DNA from: Nitrosopumilus sp.
GTDB lineage: Archaea; Thermoproteota; Nitrososphaeria; Nitrososphaerales; Nitrosopumilaceae
DNA: 64,000 bases
Assembly (NCBI RefSeq): GCF_025699255.1
Contig: NZ_JAILWA010000002.1
Coordinates: forward strand, 236,040 to 300,039
Direction of reading: 5' to 3'
Positions 1-9,006 of the stretch are shown piece after piece. Numbering within the stretch: the stretch's first letter is position 1; every line of letters begins with the position of its first letter. The notes below the pieces were generated by a model. The model searched no databases. It was not told where the DNA came from and was given only the letters and a program-made list of their open reading frames with translations. The translations under genes and the position numbers were made by a program.

Positions 1-101
1 TATCTGCAAATTCTGAAAAACTTACCGCCCTTGTTGAAAATAGTGAAAACTTTGATGCAACAATTAATGGATTAGAAAAAATGGATAGCTATCTAAACTG
101 A
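1..101 (+). CDS. C-terminal end of an unidentified protein (5' truncated)
   Basis: An open frame enters from the left edge (codons begin at base 3) and stops with TGA at 99-101. About 32 residues are visible; the last ones are MDSYLN. The stretch is polar, rich in Asn, Glu and Ser, and has no recognisable motif. It overlaps the convergent gene on the other strand by nine bases. The product cannot be named from this fragment. Confidence 0.55.
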   Translation, partial: SANSEKLTALVENSENFDATINGLEKMDSYLN

Positions 102-599
102 TCTTTGTCTGTTCTTAATTTCAAAAATTCCAATAATTGCCAAACCTATCATTCCAATGATTAATACTGATAAAGAAACACTCGAAAGAATTAATTTTTT
201 ATCTGTATCTGGAAGTGGACCTATTGCACCCGCTACATAAATTTCATCCTCCTCCTGACTTTGTATAATCAATTGATACATTCCAGTTTCTGATACGTCA
301 AATTCTCTCTCAATATTTTCTTCATTTACACTTTGAGAAATAATTTCCATGTTTGTTGGATCTAATATTTTGGCATAGATTGCATTTTCTTTGAATTCCA
401 TCACCTGAACTGCAAAAATACCTACCTTTGTAATTTCTTTATCTAATTCAACTGAAATTGAAACTGTTTCACTCGTACTTACTTTTCCATTCCCTTGGCT
501 AATTCCTTCTAATGTAATATGATTTTCCAATACTGATATTGCTAATCCTGCTACAATCAACAATCCAAAAATTACTAGTAATAATCCTGATTTTTGCAC
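93..599 (-). CDS. Small membrane-anchored extracytoplasmic protein, unknown function
   Basis: 168 residues starting at GTG. A hydrophobic segment at about 5-23 (signal or anchor) is followed by a polar beta-rich domain of roughly 110 residues and a second hydrophobic helix at about 139-160, with a short basic tail (KNRQRSV). This predicts a domain outside the membrane tethered at both ends. The gene diverges from the multicopper oxidase operon. A TATA-like TTTAAAC at 624-630 on this strand places transcription close to the start codon, so the mRNA may be leaderless, and an 11-bp inverted-repeat arm at 603-613 lies between that TATA box and the start. The family was not recognised; co-regulation with the metal genes next door is inference. 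Confidence 0.6.
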   Translation of the reverse strand: MQKSGLLLVIFGLLIVAGLAISVLENHITLEGISQGNGKVSTSETVSISVELDKEITKVGIFAVQVMEFKENAIYAKILDPTNMEIISQSVNEENIEREFDVSETGMYQLIIQSQEEDEIYVAGAIGPLPDTDKKLILSSVSLSVLIIGMIGLAIIGIFEIKNRQRSV

Positions 600-602
600 A
601 AA

Positions 603-701
603 TTTAGCCTAATTATCTTTCGTTTAAATCTAGTTTTTCAGATTTATGATTATGTAAAGTTAGATTAGGCTAAAAAAGTTAGCTTAGGGTAAATTTAAAT
701 A
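603..701. promoter_or_regulatory. Divergent promoter with DtxR-like inverted repeats
   Basis: Two arms of a perfect 11-bp inverted repeat, TTTAGCCTAAT at 603-613 and ATTAGGCTAAA at 664-674, sit in the gap between divergent genes. A third related block, GTTAGCTTAGGG, lies at 678-689. For the rightward operon a TATA-like AATTTAAAT at about 692-700 is 25-34 bases before the oxidase ATG, fitting leaderless transcription. The sequence TTAGATTAGGCTAA at 660-673 resembles the known DtxR/IdeR/MntR operator pattern (TTAGGTTAGSCTAACC). The repeat is directly visible; metal-dependent repression is inference. Confidence 0.5.
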
Positions 702-725
702 CAGAATTTTGCTCTTTTATTTATT

Positions 726-1778
726 ATGAAATTTAGTCGTTCAACTATAATGTTCTTGTTACTTTCTTTGGTAGTTGTTTTTTCTGCTATTGCAATATTT
801 CCTATATTCTCTGATGCTGAATCTGAACCAAAGACTTTTGTCACTCATTCAGGAGCAGTAGTTCGAACTACGGGTGAAGTTATCGATCCACTTTACACTG
901 TTTCTACAGTTGAATTTGATCCAATGGAATATCTTAGAGAATTCAATTATGGCAAAGTTTCACAATTATCTGATGGTACAACTGTAAGAGAATACACAAT
1001 AATTGCTGAAGATGATAAAATTATGGAAGTCTCTCCTGGAGTATTCTATAATGTTTGGACATTTAATGGAACTGTACCTGGTCCAACAATTCGAGCAACA
1101 GAAGGAGATTTACTGAAAATTACTTTCATCAACAATGGTTCAAAAGAACATACCATGCATTTTCATGGAATTCATCCAGCAGGAATGGATGGTGTCTTTG
1201 AACCGGTTGGTGGAAATGGTGGAAGATTTGTATATGAATTTGAAGCTGGACCAGTTGGAGTTCATCCATATCATTGTCATGTTATGCCTTTAGAAGAACA
1301 CATTGTTCATGGGCTTTATGGTGTCTTTATTGTTGATCCAAAAGAAGAACGTCCACAAGCTGATGAAATGGTCATGGTTCTTAATGGATTAGACACTGAT
1401 TTTGACACTGAAAATAATTTTTATGCTGCAAACACAATTCCTTTTTACTATCAACATCATCCAATTCAAATCCATACAGATGAACTAATTCGAGTTTATG
1501 TTGTAAATATGGTTGAATTTGATCCCATCAATAATTTCCATCTTCATGGTAATCTGTACAAGTATTATCCTACAGGAACTGATCTCGTCCCATCGTTTTA
1601 TACAGATATGGTAACCATGTCTCAAACTGAGCGTGGGATCATGGAATTTGAATATGATTTTCCAGGAAAATATCTATTTCATGCTCATAAAGTTGAATTC
1701 TCAGAAAAAGGTTGGATAGGAATTTTTCTTGTAAGTGATTCAACTGAAAAAACTCCTGAGGAATCAAGTTATGAATAG
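726..1778 (+). CDS. Two-domain multicopper oxidase, extracytoplasmic
   Basis: 350 residues with an N-terminal signal/anchor at about 8-28 and two cupredoxin domains. Domain 1 carries HFH at 145-147 and HCH at 183-185, with H192 and L197 following. Domain 2 has HLH at 272-274 and HAH at 319-321 but no cysteine ligand. This is the layout of a type-C two-domain oxidase: the type 1 copper is in domain 1 only, with a trinuclear site between domains. Leu where NirK has the axial Met suggests a high-potential type 1 copper and argues against a classical nitrite reductase. The gene runs straight into a ZIP transporter (8-bp overlap), so metal oxidation coupled to uptake or detoxification is likely. 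The substrate cannot be read from the sequence. Confidence 0.85.
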   Translation: MKFSRSTIMFLLLSLVVVFSAIAIFPIFSDAESEPKTFVTHSGAVVRTTGEVIDPLYTVSTVEFDPMEYLREFNYGKVSQLSDGTTVREYTIIAEDDKIMEVSPGVFYNVWTFNGTVPGPTIRATEGDLLKITFINNGSKEHTMHFHGIHPAGMDGVFEPVGGNGGRFVYEFEAGPVGVHPYHCHVMPLEEHIVHGLYGVFIVDPKEERPQADEMVMVLNGLDTDFDTENNFYAANTIPFYYQHHPIQIHTDELIRVYVVNMVEFDPINNFHLHGNLYKYYPTGTDLVPSFYTDMVTMSQTERGIMEFEYDFPGKYLFHAHKVEFSEKGWIGIFLVSDSTEKTPEESSYE

Positions 1779-2946
1779 TAATTATTCTTCAAAAGGAAAA
1801 TCTATCGCAAGTGGATTGATTCCGTTTGTATTTGTAATTTTCATGATTGCGTATATTTTTGGACCAGGTGCAGATATGCTAGATTTTGGAGTTGCACTTC
1901 CTGAAATTACCATTGAAAAAGTAGATTTTGTTGATTCTGAAATTCAGGCAACTGTACGAAATACCGGACCTGTTCCAGTTGAGGTAGTAATGGCTGATGT
2001 AAATGATAGAATTCAACCAGCTGCAGTAGAGCCTGATCGATTTTTAGATAGATTTGAAACTACATTGGTGAGGATTCCCTTTGAATGGAATGAAGCAGAA
2101 CCATATGTTGTCGGAATAACAATTGAAGATGGAACAAGGTTTGAAAAGGAGATTAAAGCAGCTGCTCCTGCATTAGAATTTTCACTTGAACTCGGAATCT
2201 TTTTTGCAATCATTGGAACATACGTAGGAATAATTCCTGTGATGATTGGATTATTGTGGCTTCCATTCATAAAGAGAATTAGCAAACAAAAATATCATTT
2301 CTTTTTGGCACTAACTGCTGGATTATTGCTTTTCTTAGCAATTGATTCTATTGAAGAAGCAGTTGAGGTTTCTAATGAAAATTTATCTGCAAGTTTTAAC
2401 GGGACATTATTAGTGGCAACAGCTACTGTGTTATCTTTTCTTGGATTATATTATTCAGGAAATAAACTGGTTAAACTAGCAGATTCATCCAGATTTACCA
2501 AACCTGTAGCTATTGCATTAATGATTTCTATTGGCATTGGATTACATAATTTTGGTGAGGGTTTAGCAATTGGGGCTGCTTTGGGAATGGGCTCTATTGC
2601 ATTTAGTACATTTTTGATAGTTGGATTTGCTCTGCATAATACCACAGAAGGATTGGCTATTGCAGCACCCATGTCTAGGGGCAAGTTGATGTTGGGGAAA
2701 CTCGCAGCCATGGGAATTATCGCTGGCAGTCCTGCTATTTTTGGTGCATGGATAGGTGGATTTGTTTATTCTCCATTCACATCCGTAATTTTTCTAGCAA
2801 TTGGAGCCGGTGCTATTTTTCAAGTAATTCTTGTTATTATGAAATGGATAAGAGACGAAAATGATCAAAAGCTCTCAAATTTGTCCGTAGTAACTGGATT
2901 TGCTCTTGGAATGCTAGTAATGTATTTGACCAGTATTTTGGTTTAG
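1771..2946 (+). CDS. ZIP-family divalent metal transporter with N-terminal outer domain
   Basis: 391 residues from ATG 1771, which overlaps the oxidase stop; a GTG at 1735 is possible but would add 12 unlikely residues. One N-terminal helix (about 14-30) leads to an extracytoplasmic beta-rich domain (33-135), then the ZIP membrane domain. The two metal-binding helices are clear: HNFGEG at 259-264 and HNTTEG at 289-294, matching the HN..EG signatures of ZIP proteins that move zinc, iron or manganese inward. The outer domain is unusual for the family and could contact the co-transcribed copper oxidase. It converges on the CDF exporter with a 4-bp overlap. Confidence 0.85.
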   Translation: MNSNYSSKGKSIASGLIPFVFVIFMIAYIFGPGADMLDFGVALPEITIEKVDFVDSEIQATVRNTGPVPVEVVMADVNDRIQPAAVEPDRFLDRFETTLVRIPFEWNEAEPYVVGITIEDGTRFEKEIKAAAPALEFSLELGIFFAIIGTYVGIIPVMIGLLWLPFIKRISKQKYHFFLALTAGLLLFLAIDSIEEAVEVSNENLSASFNGTLLVATATVLSFLGLYYSGNKLVKLADSSRFTKPVAIALMISIGIGLHNFGEGLAIGAALGMGSIAFSTFLIVGFALHNTTEGLAIAAPMSRGKLMLGKLAAMGIIAGSPAIFGAWIGGFVYSPFTSVIFLAIGAGAIFQVILVIMKWIRDENDQKLSNLSVVTGFALGMLVMYLTSILV

Positions 2947-4295
2947 TATGGTTCAGGATGTATAGTGATAACTGAATTATCAATTTCAGTTCTAATTATC
3001 TGTTCAATCTCGGATGTCAAATCGTGAACTTTTTCAATTGACAGATTTTTATCAAACGAACAGTCAATATCTATTTTTAAAATATTTTCAAATTTTAGAG
3101 ATACAATTCTTCCAATTTTTTTGATATCTGGATATTTATCCAAAATTGCTTTAATTTTTGCCTCAGTTTCTACATCTTCAATATTGAATTTTTTTGGAAC
3201 TGTAACAAATGGTTCTAAATGTATTGTAGAATGAGAAATATCTGGAATCTGTTCTTTAATCTTGTCTTCAATTATTTCAGAAATTTTATGTGCTGATGAT
3301 AAATTAATTTCTCTATCTACCATAACATGAAGATTTGAATAGATTTTTCCTTTTGTTTTATGTGTACTTACATTATGAACTCCTTTCACTCCGTCTACAT
3401 TTTTTGCAATATCTAAGATTTTTGCATCTAAAGGAACGTCTTCCCAGTTTGGTTCAAAATGAATTGTGGTTGATGCATTTGGAATTTGACTCTTGATATT
3501 TTTTTCTACACTGTCACTAATTTCATGTGCTTTATCAAAACTAGTATCTCCCCTCAGTGAAATGGTCACATCTGCAAAAATTGTATCGCCCGATTTTCTC
3601 ATTAAGATTGGCTCTGCATTGATTACTCCTTCTGTAGATGTGGAAATTTCTCTTACATTTTTTACTAGTTCTGGAGATATCACATCTGTCAAATCTAATG
3701 CTGTTTTGTAGATTAGTTTGATACTCAATACTGCTAATAATCCTCCTAAGATTAATGCAGCAACAAAATCCCCAAAATACAATCCATATGAAACTAAAAG
3801 AATTCCTACAATTGCAACTAATGTGGAACCAAGATCCATGAAAGCATGATAAAAATCTGCTTTTAATGTTGCACCTCCAATTTTTTTGATGGATCTTCTT
3901 AGTAAAATGATTCGGAAAAAATCAATTCCAATTGTATATGCTCCTCCGATTAGTGCAAATAATCCTGGCAAAATACTGGGAGGAGGACTTTGCAATCGAT
4001 TAATTGATTCGTAAATGAAAAAACAAGCAATCAAAAATATTGCTATGCCTCCAATTAAACCTCCTAATGATTCAATTTTTCCATGTCCATACGTATGTTC
4101 TGCATCTGGTGGCTTTATTGCCCATCTTGCTGCCAAAAGTAAAACCAATGTTACAACACTGTCCAGAAGTGCATGAATACTATCTGTGATTAAGGCTAAA
4201 CTATTGGATATTAAACCAAAAATTAATTCCACTAAAAATGCTGATAATATAGCTAAGAGTGAAATCTGTAAAACCCTGGTTCTTTGAACAAACAT
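2943..4295 (-). CDS. Cation diffusion facilitator (CDF) metal exporter with three C-terminal domain repeats
   Basis: 450 residues. About six membrane helices fill residues 8-200, with transport-site pairs H41/D45 in helix 2 and H150/D154 in helix 5, typical of CDF zinc, iron or manganese antiporters. The cytoplasmic part (about 205-450) is much longer than usual and contains three successive copies of the roughly 80-residue CDF dimerisation fold, each ending in an IH.EP motif. Most CDF proteins have one. The gene faces the ZIP importer end to end, so import and export proteins for divalent metals lie together. Confidence 0.88.
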   Translation of the reverse strand: MFVQRTRVLQISLLAILSAFLVELIFGLISNSLALITDSIHALLDSVVTLVLLLAARWAIKPPDAEHTYGHGKIESLGGLIGGIAIFLIACFFIYESINRLQSPPPSILPGLFALIGGAYTIGIDFFRIILLRRSIKKIGGATLKADFYHAFMDLGSTLVAIVGILLVSYGLYFGDFVAALILGGLLAVLSIKLIYKTALDLTDVISPELVKNVREISTSTEGVINAEPILMRKSGDTIFADVTISLRGDTSFDKAHEISDSVEKNIKSQIPNASTTIHFEPNWEDVPLDAKILDIAKNVDGVKGVHNVSTHKTKGKIYSNLHVMVDREINLSSAHKISEIIEDKIKEQIPDISHSTIHLEPFVTVPKKFNIEDVETEAKIKAILDKYPDIKKIGRIVSLKFENILKIDIDCSFDKNLSIEKVHDLTSEIEQIIRTEIDNSVITIHPEPY

Positions 4296-4388
4296 TTTCC
4301 TCGTTTTTGATGATTTGAATCATGTATTACATTTTTCTAAGAAGAAATCATACGACAACGTTATTTGTGATAAAATGGGTCTTAACCC

Positions 4389-7300
4389 ATGTTGGACAGG
4401 AAGTTTTTGGCTTTAGTGGCAACTTTTTCGCTTTTATTATGCATTCCTATACTTGATGCCGAAGCATCAAGTAATTCAAACTTGTTTGTTTCTGCAGAAA
4501 ATTCACAATTTGACAACCATTTCTCTGGATCAATGGTTGTAGAAGTAGTGGTCATTGATCATAATTTATCAGATACCGATGAAGGCAAAGGTGAACCTGA
4601 TGTAACAATTAATGGAAAATCATTACGCATGACCCAGGCAACTGATGGTAGCTGGTATGCATATTTTGCAAATTTAGACAAAGCGAAAAATGCTGATTCA
4701 ACTGTTGGCCTTGCTGGGGAGGGATTGGATTTTGGAGTATTTTGTAGCAGGAATACTCCGTCTTCTGTGATTGGAATTTCTTTATCTGAAACAGATGGAT
4801 TTGCTGTACCACGTTCAACAACCGGTTCAACTAATGGAAACACAGCATTATCTGAATGTACTGCATCTCCAACTGGATCGATATTGAATAATGTTGTTAG
4901 AAATGCAAAATCCATTAATACTAATTCTAATGTCCCAACAGGTCAGATTGGATTAAACACAAATGCTTGGCCATTGATTCAATTATATTCATTTAATGAA
5001 GTAACAATTCAATACAATCCAGGAGGTTCACCGCAAACTGTTTCGTTAGAATATGATGAGAGTCAAAACATTTCTATGAATGTTGATAGAACTCTTTATC
5101 CAAATAATTCTGAAGTATTCTTAACAATTAATGATTTTCAACTAAATCAAGATCCTACTGATGAAGATTCTTGGACTTTTGATGTTGGATCTTCTCCATC
5201 AACGTTCTACCAAGCTTTTGATGAAAACGGACAAAACTCTGCAAATGGCGGAGTTGGATTAGTAGATTTAGTTCCAAACCTTTCTAAAATTGGTTTTGAA
5301 GATAATGGAAAACTTTCTGTAACTCAAAACTCTGTTATCGAATTACAATCCAATGATAGACAACCTGCAACAAGTGTTTCTGATGGAACCACAACATTTT
5401 CTGAAATTGTTACTATAGTTGAAGATGGTCCAAATACTGGAATCTTTACTACTGGGGATGACAATGATCAATCTGTTCTTGGAATTTTAAGTAATGCACC
5501 AAGAGGTCAATCCGGTTCTGTTTCTTACAATAAAAATTCAATCTCAATTCTTACCGGATCTTCATCTGCTTCTGTTTCCTTAGAAAATCCTACTTTGAAT
5601 ATTGGAAATGGTTTTCAGTCATTAAAACCAGGAACTAAATTTCCTGTAACCTTGTTTGATCCTGATCAAAATATTAATTCTGGTTCCCGTGATCATCTAG
5701 ATGTCTATAGAGCAACTGCAATAATCCCTACTCTGACTATTGGAAATCCTGTCACTCTTGAGAAGGCAAATGCCGTCCAATTCCATTCTGCCTCTCCAAT
5801 TCTTGTAGGTGGTGATACTTCTAATTCATCTGTGCCTGATACTAATTCAGATAGGCTCATCATTGATACCTCGAATGTGGCAAACGGTTCTTATGAGATG
5901 ATTTCAATGAATTTGGGAATTTCTGCATCTACTTTATCATCTGGTTTACTGGATGTCTCAAAATCAAATACAGATGGTACAACATGGCTAAATTATGATT
6001 TAAGATCATTTGAAAATGATTATGGAATTTCAGATTTCAGTGATACTACATTTACACTATCTTTTGGAATTTTAGGTTCATTTCCAATAACTATTGTGGA
6101 TGCTGGAGATATTTCATCCTCTTATGGATTTATTCAAATTGATGATTCTGATATTCTTGATATCTCAGACGAAAGTGGAACTGTATTTCTTGTAATCGAT
6201 TTTGATTCTACTGGAAGTGGTGATAATCTTGACATTTCTAGTGAAGTAAACAAACAACCTATTGTAGTTGACTTCTTTTCTTTTGGAATAAAAAATTCAA
6301 AAGATGTGAATAATTCTATTTATCGTTTTGAATTAGAAGAAACATCTGACAATTCTTCTACTTTTGATGGAACGATGGAGTATTCTGTTGCTAATGAATT
6401 AAATATTTTAGATCCATCATTCATTCAAACTGTTCAGACCATAGATGATCAAATAAAATTCATTGTAACTGATAGACTAATTGATGATAAAGGAATTTTT
6501 ATTTCCTATTCGGATCTTGATGTAACTGGTGTTTTTACAACAACTTCTTTCCAATCTGATATTAACACAAGTGCTGGAATCATTTCATCAGATTCTAAAT
6601 CCTATAGATTTGGTCAACCTGTAACTTTGACATTAAATGATCCTGATCTTAATTTGAAAAATGATTTAGTTGATATCTATTTTGTAATCAATGATCCTAA
6701 TTCTTCTAATGTTGATACTGTTGGTAAAAATGGAATCAAATTGCTTGAAGTTTTGATTAAGGATATTCGTTACAAACGTTGCACTGTAGATGGCGTCGAA
6801 TATGGTGGATTGGGTGCTACTGGCTTTACTCTTGTAGAAACTGGTCCCAGCACTGGAATTTTTGAGGGAACCTTCAAAATGCCATCCAAAATTTGCAATA
6901 AATCTGGAACTGGACTAATCTCTTCAGCTGGTGGTAGCCTTGATGCTAAATATTATGATTCTAGAGACAATTTTGGAAATTCAAATGTTTTTAGTTTGTT
7001 GCGAACACAAACATCTTCTTTTCCTACATCTGCACAACTCAGTACATATGAAATAGTCAAACCTGTTTCGGGACAATCTGATGAAATTATACTATCTGGA
7101 ACAGTTGAAAATCCTCGAAGAGGAATTCCTTTGGATGTTGTCATTATAGCTCCTGATGGAAAAATTCAGAATTTTGCTTCAATTTTATCTAGTGCCGGCA
7201 GTTTCAAATCCGCAATTTCAATTAATGAAAATACCTTGACAGGTATTTACAAAATTGAACTATCTCATAATGACTCATTTTTAAAAACTATTTCATTTAA

Positions 7301-7577
7301 AGTTGTAAATCCAATAATCCCTGATTGGATCAAAAACAATGCAAAATGGTGGTCTTCTAATTCTGTGTCTGATTCAGATTTTATTGGAGGACTTGAATAT
7401 TTGATTGAAAAAGGTCTCATAATTGTTAAACCTGACACTGAACTTTCTGTTGCTTCCCAAAAAATTCCTGATTGGATCAAAAACAATGCAAAATGGTGGG
7501 CAGATGATCAAATATCTGATGAAGACTTTGTAAAATCAATTCAATTCTTGGTCAATAAAGGTATCATAAGAATATAA
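4389..7577 (+). CDS. Large secreted cell-surface protein, possible S-layer-type protein
   Basis: 1062 residues with a signal peptide (hydrophobic 6-22) and then a long Ser/Thr/Asn/Asp-rich beta-sandwich body poor in Lys and Cys. Motifs of the form ETGPSTGIF and DGPNTGIF recur, and a domain near 895-975 resembles the Ig-like fold of other surface proteins here. The C-terminus holds two tandem copies of a helix-rich motif beginning IPDWIKNNAKWW (about 977 and 1027); their first 33 bases are nearly identical in DNA. There is no PEFG tag and no clear C-terminal membrane anchor. Its size and N-terminal style recall thaumarchaeal S-layer-like proteins, but that name is tentative. Confidence 0.7.
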   Translation: MLDRKFLALVATFSLLLCIPILDAEASSNSNLFVSAENSQFDNHFSGSMVVEVVVIDHNLSDTDEGKGEPDVTINGKSLRMTQATDGSWYAYFANLDKAKNADSTVGLAGEGLDFGVFCSRNTPSSVIGISLSETDGFAVPRSTTGSTNGNTALSECTASPTGSILNNVVRNAKSINTNSNVPTGQIGLNTNAWPLIQLYSFNEVTIQYNPGGSPQTVSLEYDESQNISMNVDRTLYPNNSEVFLTINDFQLNQDPTDEDSWTFDVGSSPSTFYQAFDENGQNSANGGVGLVDLVPNLSKIGFEDNGKLSVTQNSVIELQSNDRQPATSVSDGTTTFSEIVTIVEDGPNTGIFTTGDDNDQSVLGILSNAPRGQSGSVSYNKNSISILTGSSSASVSLENPTLNIGNGFQSLKPGTKFPVTLFDPDQNINSGSRDHLDVYRATAIIPTLTIGNPVTLEKANAVQFHSASPILVGGDTSNSSVPDTNSDRLIIDTSNVANGSYEMISMNLGISASTLSSGLLDVSKSNTDGTTWLNYDLRSFENDYGISDFSDTTFTLSFGILGSFPITIVDAGDISSSYGFIQIDDSDILDISDESGTVFLVIDFDSTGSGDNLDISSEVNKQPIVVDFFSFGIKNSKDVNNSIYRFELEETSDNSSTFDGTMEYSVANELNILDPSFIQTVQTIDDQIKFIVTDRLIDDKGIFISYSDLDVTGVFTTTSFQSDINTSAGIISSDSKSYRFGQPVTLTLNDPDLNLKNDLVDIYFVINDPNSSNVDTVGKNGIKLLEVLIKDIRYKRCTVDGVEYGGLGATGFTLVETGPSTGIFEGTFKMPSKICNKSGTGLISSAGGSLDAKYYDSRDNFGNSNVFSLLRTQTSSFPTSAQLSTYEIVKPVSGQSDEIILSGTVENPRRGIPLDVVIIAPDGKIQNFASILSSAGSFKSAISINENTLTGIYKIELSHNDSFLKTISFKVVNPIIPDWIKNNAKWWSSNSVSDSDFIGGLEYLIEKGLIIVKPDTELSVASQKIPDWIKNNAKWWADDQISDEDFVKSIQFLVNKGIIRI

Positions 7578-7631
7578 TCTGGTCAATTTTTGTTTCATTG
7601 AAAACATAAATACCTCAACTCACGAATCAAA

Positions 7632-8606
7632 ATGAAAATGAGGCTAACTGGATTCTTAGCATTTGCATTATTATCAATTTCAATTATATCTTATGGCATC
7701 AGTGGTACTGCTTTTGCAACCAGCGACCCAAATCCTGCATTGCCTATCTCAACTGATCTTGAGATTGCTTCTAATGGTGCAACTGTAAAAGTTTCAGGAA
7801 GCATAAAAGATTATAATTCTTCAGATGGAAAGGGACTTACATTTATCATTAAATCTCCTGATAACAATATTGTAGGAATTGGACAAGTAAATCCAAGTTC
7901 TGATGGTTCTTTTTCAAAAAGTTTTGTTGCTGGTGGTCCTTTGTGGAAATTAAATGGTGATTATGTAGTTGAATTTCATTACGGTGCTGATAGCTCTGAA
8001 GTATCAGTAAATTATGTTGGTGGAGAACAAGTAATTTCTGGTCAACCTGAGCCAGAACCAAAGCCAGAACCAAAGCCAGAACCAGAACCAACACCTGAAC
8101 CAGAACCAGAACCAACACCTGAACCAGAACCAACACCTGAACCAGAACCAGAACCAACATGTGGTGCAGGAACTGAATTAGTAAATGGAATTTGTCAAGT
8201 TATTAAATCTGAGCCAGAACCAGACAGTGGATGTCTAATTGCTACTGCTGCATATGGCACTGAATTAGCACCACAAGTACAATTACTTAGAGAAATTCGA
8301 GATAACACATTATTCAGCACAACATCTGGAACCTCCTTTATGTTAGGATTTAACACATTATACTATTCATTTGCACCAACTGTTGCTGATTGGGAAAGAG
8401 AAAGCCCAATGTTTAAAGAAACAGTAAAGACTCTCATCACTCCAATGCTTTCTACACTATCAATCATGTCATTAGCTGATGAAGGCTCTGAAGCTGAAGT
8501 CTTGGGTCTAGGAATTTCAGTTATTGCTCTTAACTTGGGTATGTATATTGCAGCACCTGCATTAATTGGATTCAAAGTTCATCAACATATCAAATCTAGA
8601 AAATAA
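7632..8606 (+). CDS. Secreted Ig-like domain protein with Pro-Glu linker and CFI-box-like C-terminal domain
   Basis: 324 residues. A signal peptide (about 5-28) is followed by one Ig-like domain of the type shared with the PEFG proteins (about 40-135; key string [11 protein letters not shown]). Next comes a Pro-Glu/Thr linker of about 38 residues, then a short [13 protein letters not shown] segment, then a domain starting [16 protein letters not shown]. The last matches the widespread CFI-box pattern, usually CFIATAAYGS followed by an LR.FRD segment and a hydrophobic pair of helices. The C-terminus is hydrophobic and ends KSRK, consistent with a membrane anchor. Function is unknown; a cell-envelope role is inferred. 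Confidence 0.7.
   Translation: MKMRLTGFLAFALLSISIISYGISGTAFATSDPNPALPISTDLEIASNGATVKVSGSIKDYNSSDGKGLTFIIKSPDNNIVGIGQVNPSSDGSFSKSFVAGGPLWKLNGDYVVEFHYGADSSEVSVNYVGGEQVISGQPEPEPKPEPKPEPEPTPEPEPEPTPEPEPTPEPEPEPTCGAGTELVNGICQVIKSEPEPDSGCLIATAAYGTELAPQVQLLREIRDNTLFSTTSGTSFMLGFNTLYYSFAPTVADWERESPMFKETVKTLITPMLSTLSIMSLADEGSEAEVLGLGISVIALNLGMYIAAPALIGFKVHQHIKSRK
8047..8158 (+). repeat. Low-complexity PEP/PEPT coding repeat
   Basis: Short tandem units of CCAGAACCAGAACCAACACC type encode a Pro-Glu-Pro-Thr linker inside the CFI-box protein. A very similar tract forms the tail of FtsY at the right end of the window. The long antisense frame over it, rich in Leu and Val, is an artefact of the repeat. Confidence 0.85.
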
Positions 8607-8653
8607 TCTTACATCTCTCTAGGTTATTATACTGAAACACACTACAGTTTTTC

Positions 8654-8977
8654 ATGCATATTGAATATGAGGAATTTGAAACAATTGAAGATATTCTAAT
8701 GTATATGGCATCAGCTGCTCCGCCAATGAAAAATACAATGCCTATCAATTCGTATAAGGGATATGTTTTATCTTTTATTCCTCTTAGTCCTTCAACTGGA
8801 GAAACATATCTTATGCTTTATGCAAAAGGTTCTCTTGAACCTGGAATTTATGAATTTGACGTCGCATCAAAATCATTCAAAAAAGTTGAAGGTGTAGAAA
8901 GAGCAGACAAAGTATACTTTATTTCTTTGACCCCGAAACGAAACACAATAGCAGATGTTGCTATTGAAAATCTATAA
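8654..8977 (+). CDS. Conserved-looking hypothetical protein, 107 residues
   Basis: A small acidic soluble protein starting MHIEYEEFETIED, with no signal peptide or membrane segment. The middle is hydrophobic and aromatic (GYVLSFIPLS, YLMLYAKG), suggesting a compact alpha/beta fold. It stands alone between a surface-protein gene and a convergent radical-SAM gene. The family was not recognised. Its coding status rests on an ATG, full codon-like composition and a fitting gap on both sides. Confidence 0.6.
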   Translation: MHIEYEEFETIEDILMYMASAAPPMKNTMPINSYKGYVLSFIPLSPSTGETYLMLYAKGSLEPGIYEFDVASKSFKKVEGVERADKVYFISLTPKRNTIADVAIENL

Positions 8978-9006
8978 AGAGGGGGCGTTCCCATTTTATT
9001 GAAAAT

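Noticed and set aside
7849..8160. Leu/Val-rich minus-strand frame
   Set aside because: It is the antisense reading of the Pro-Glu repeat of the CFI-box protein. The same artefact occurs at 63818-64000 over the FtsY tail.
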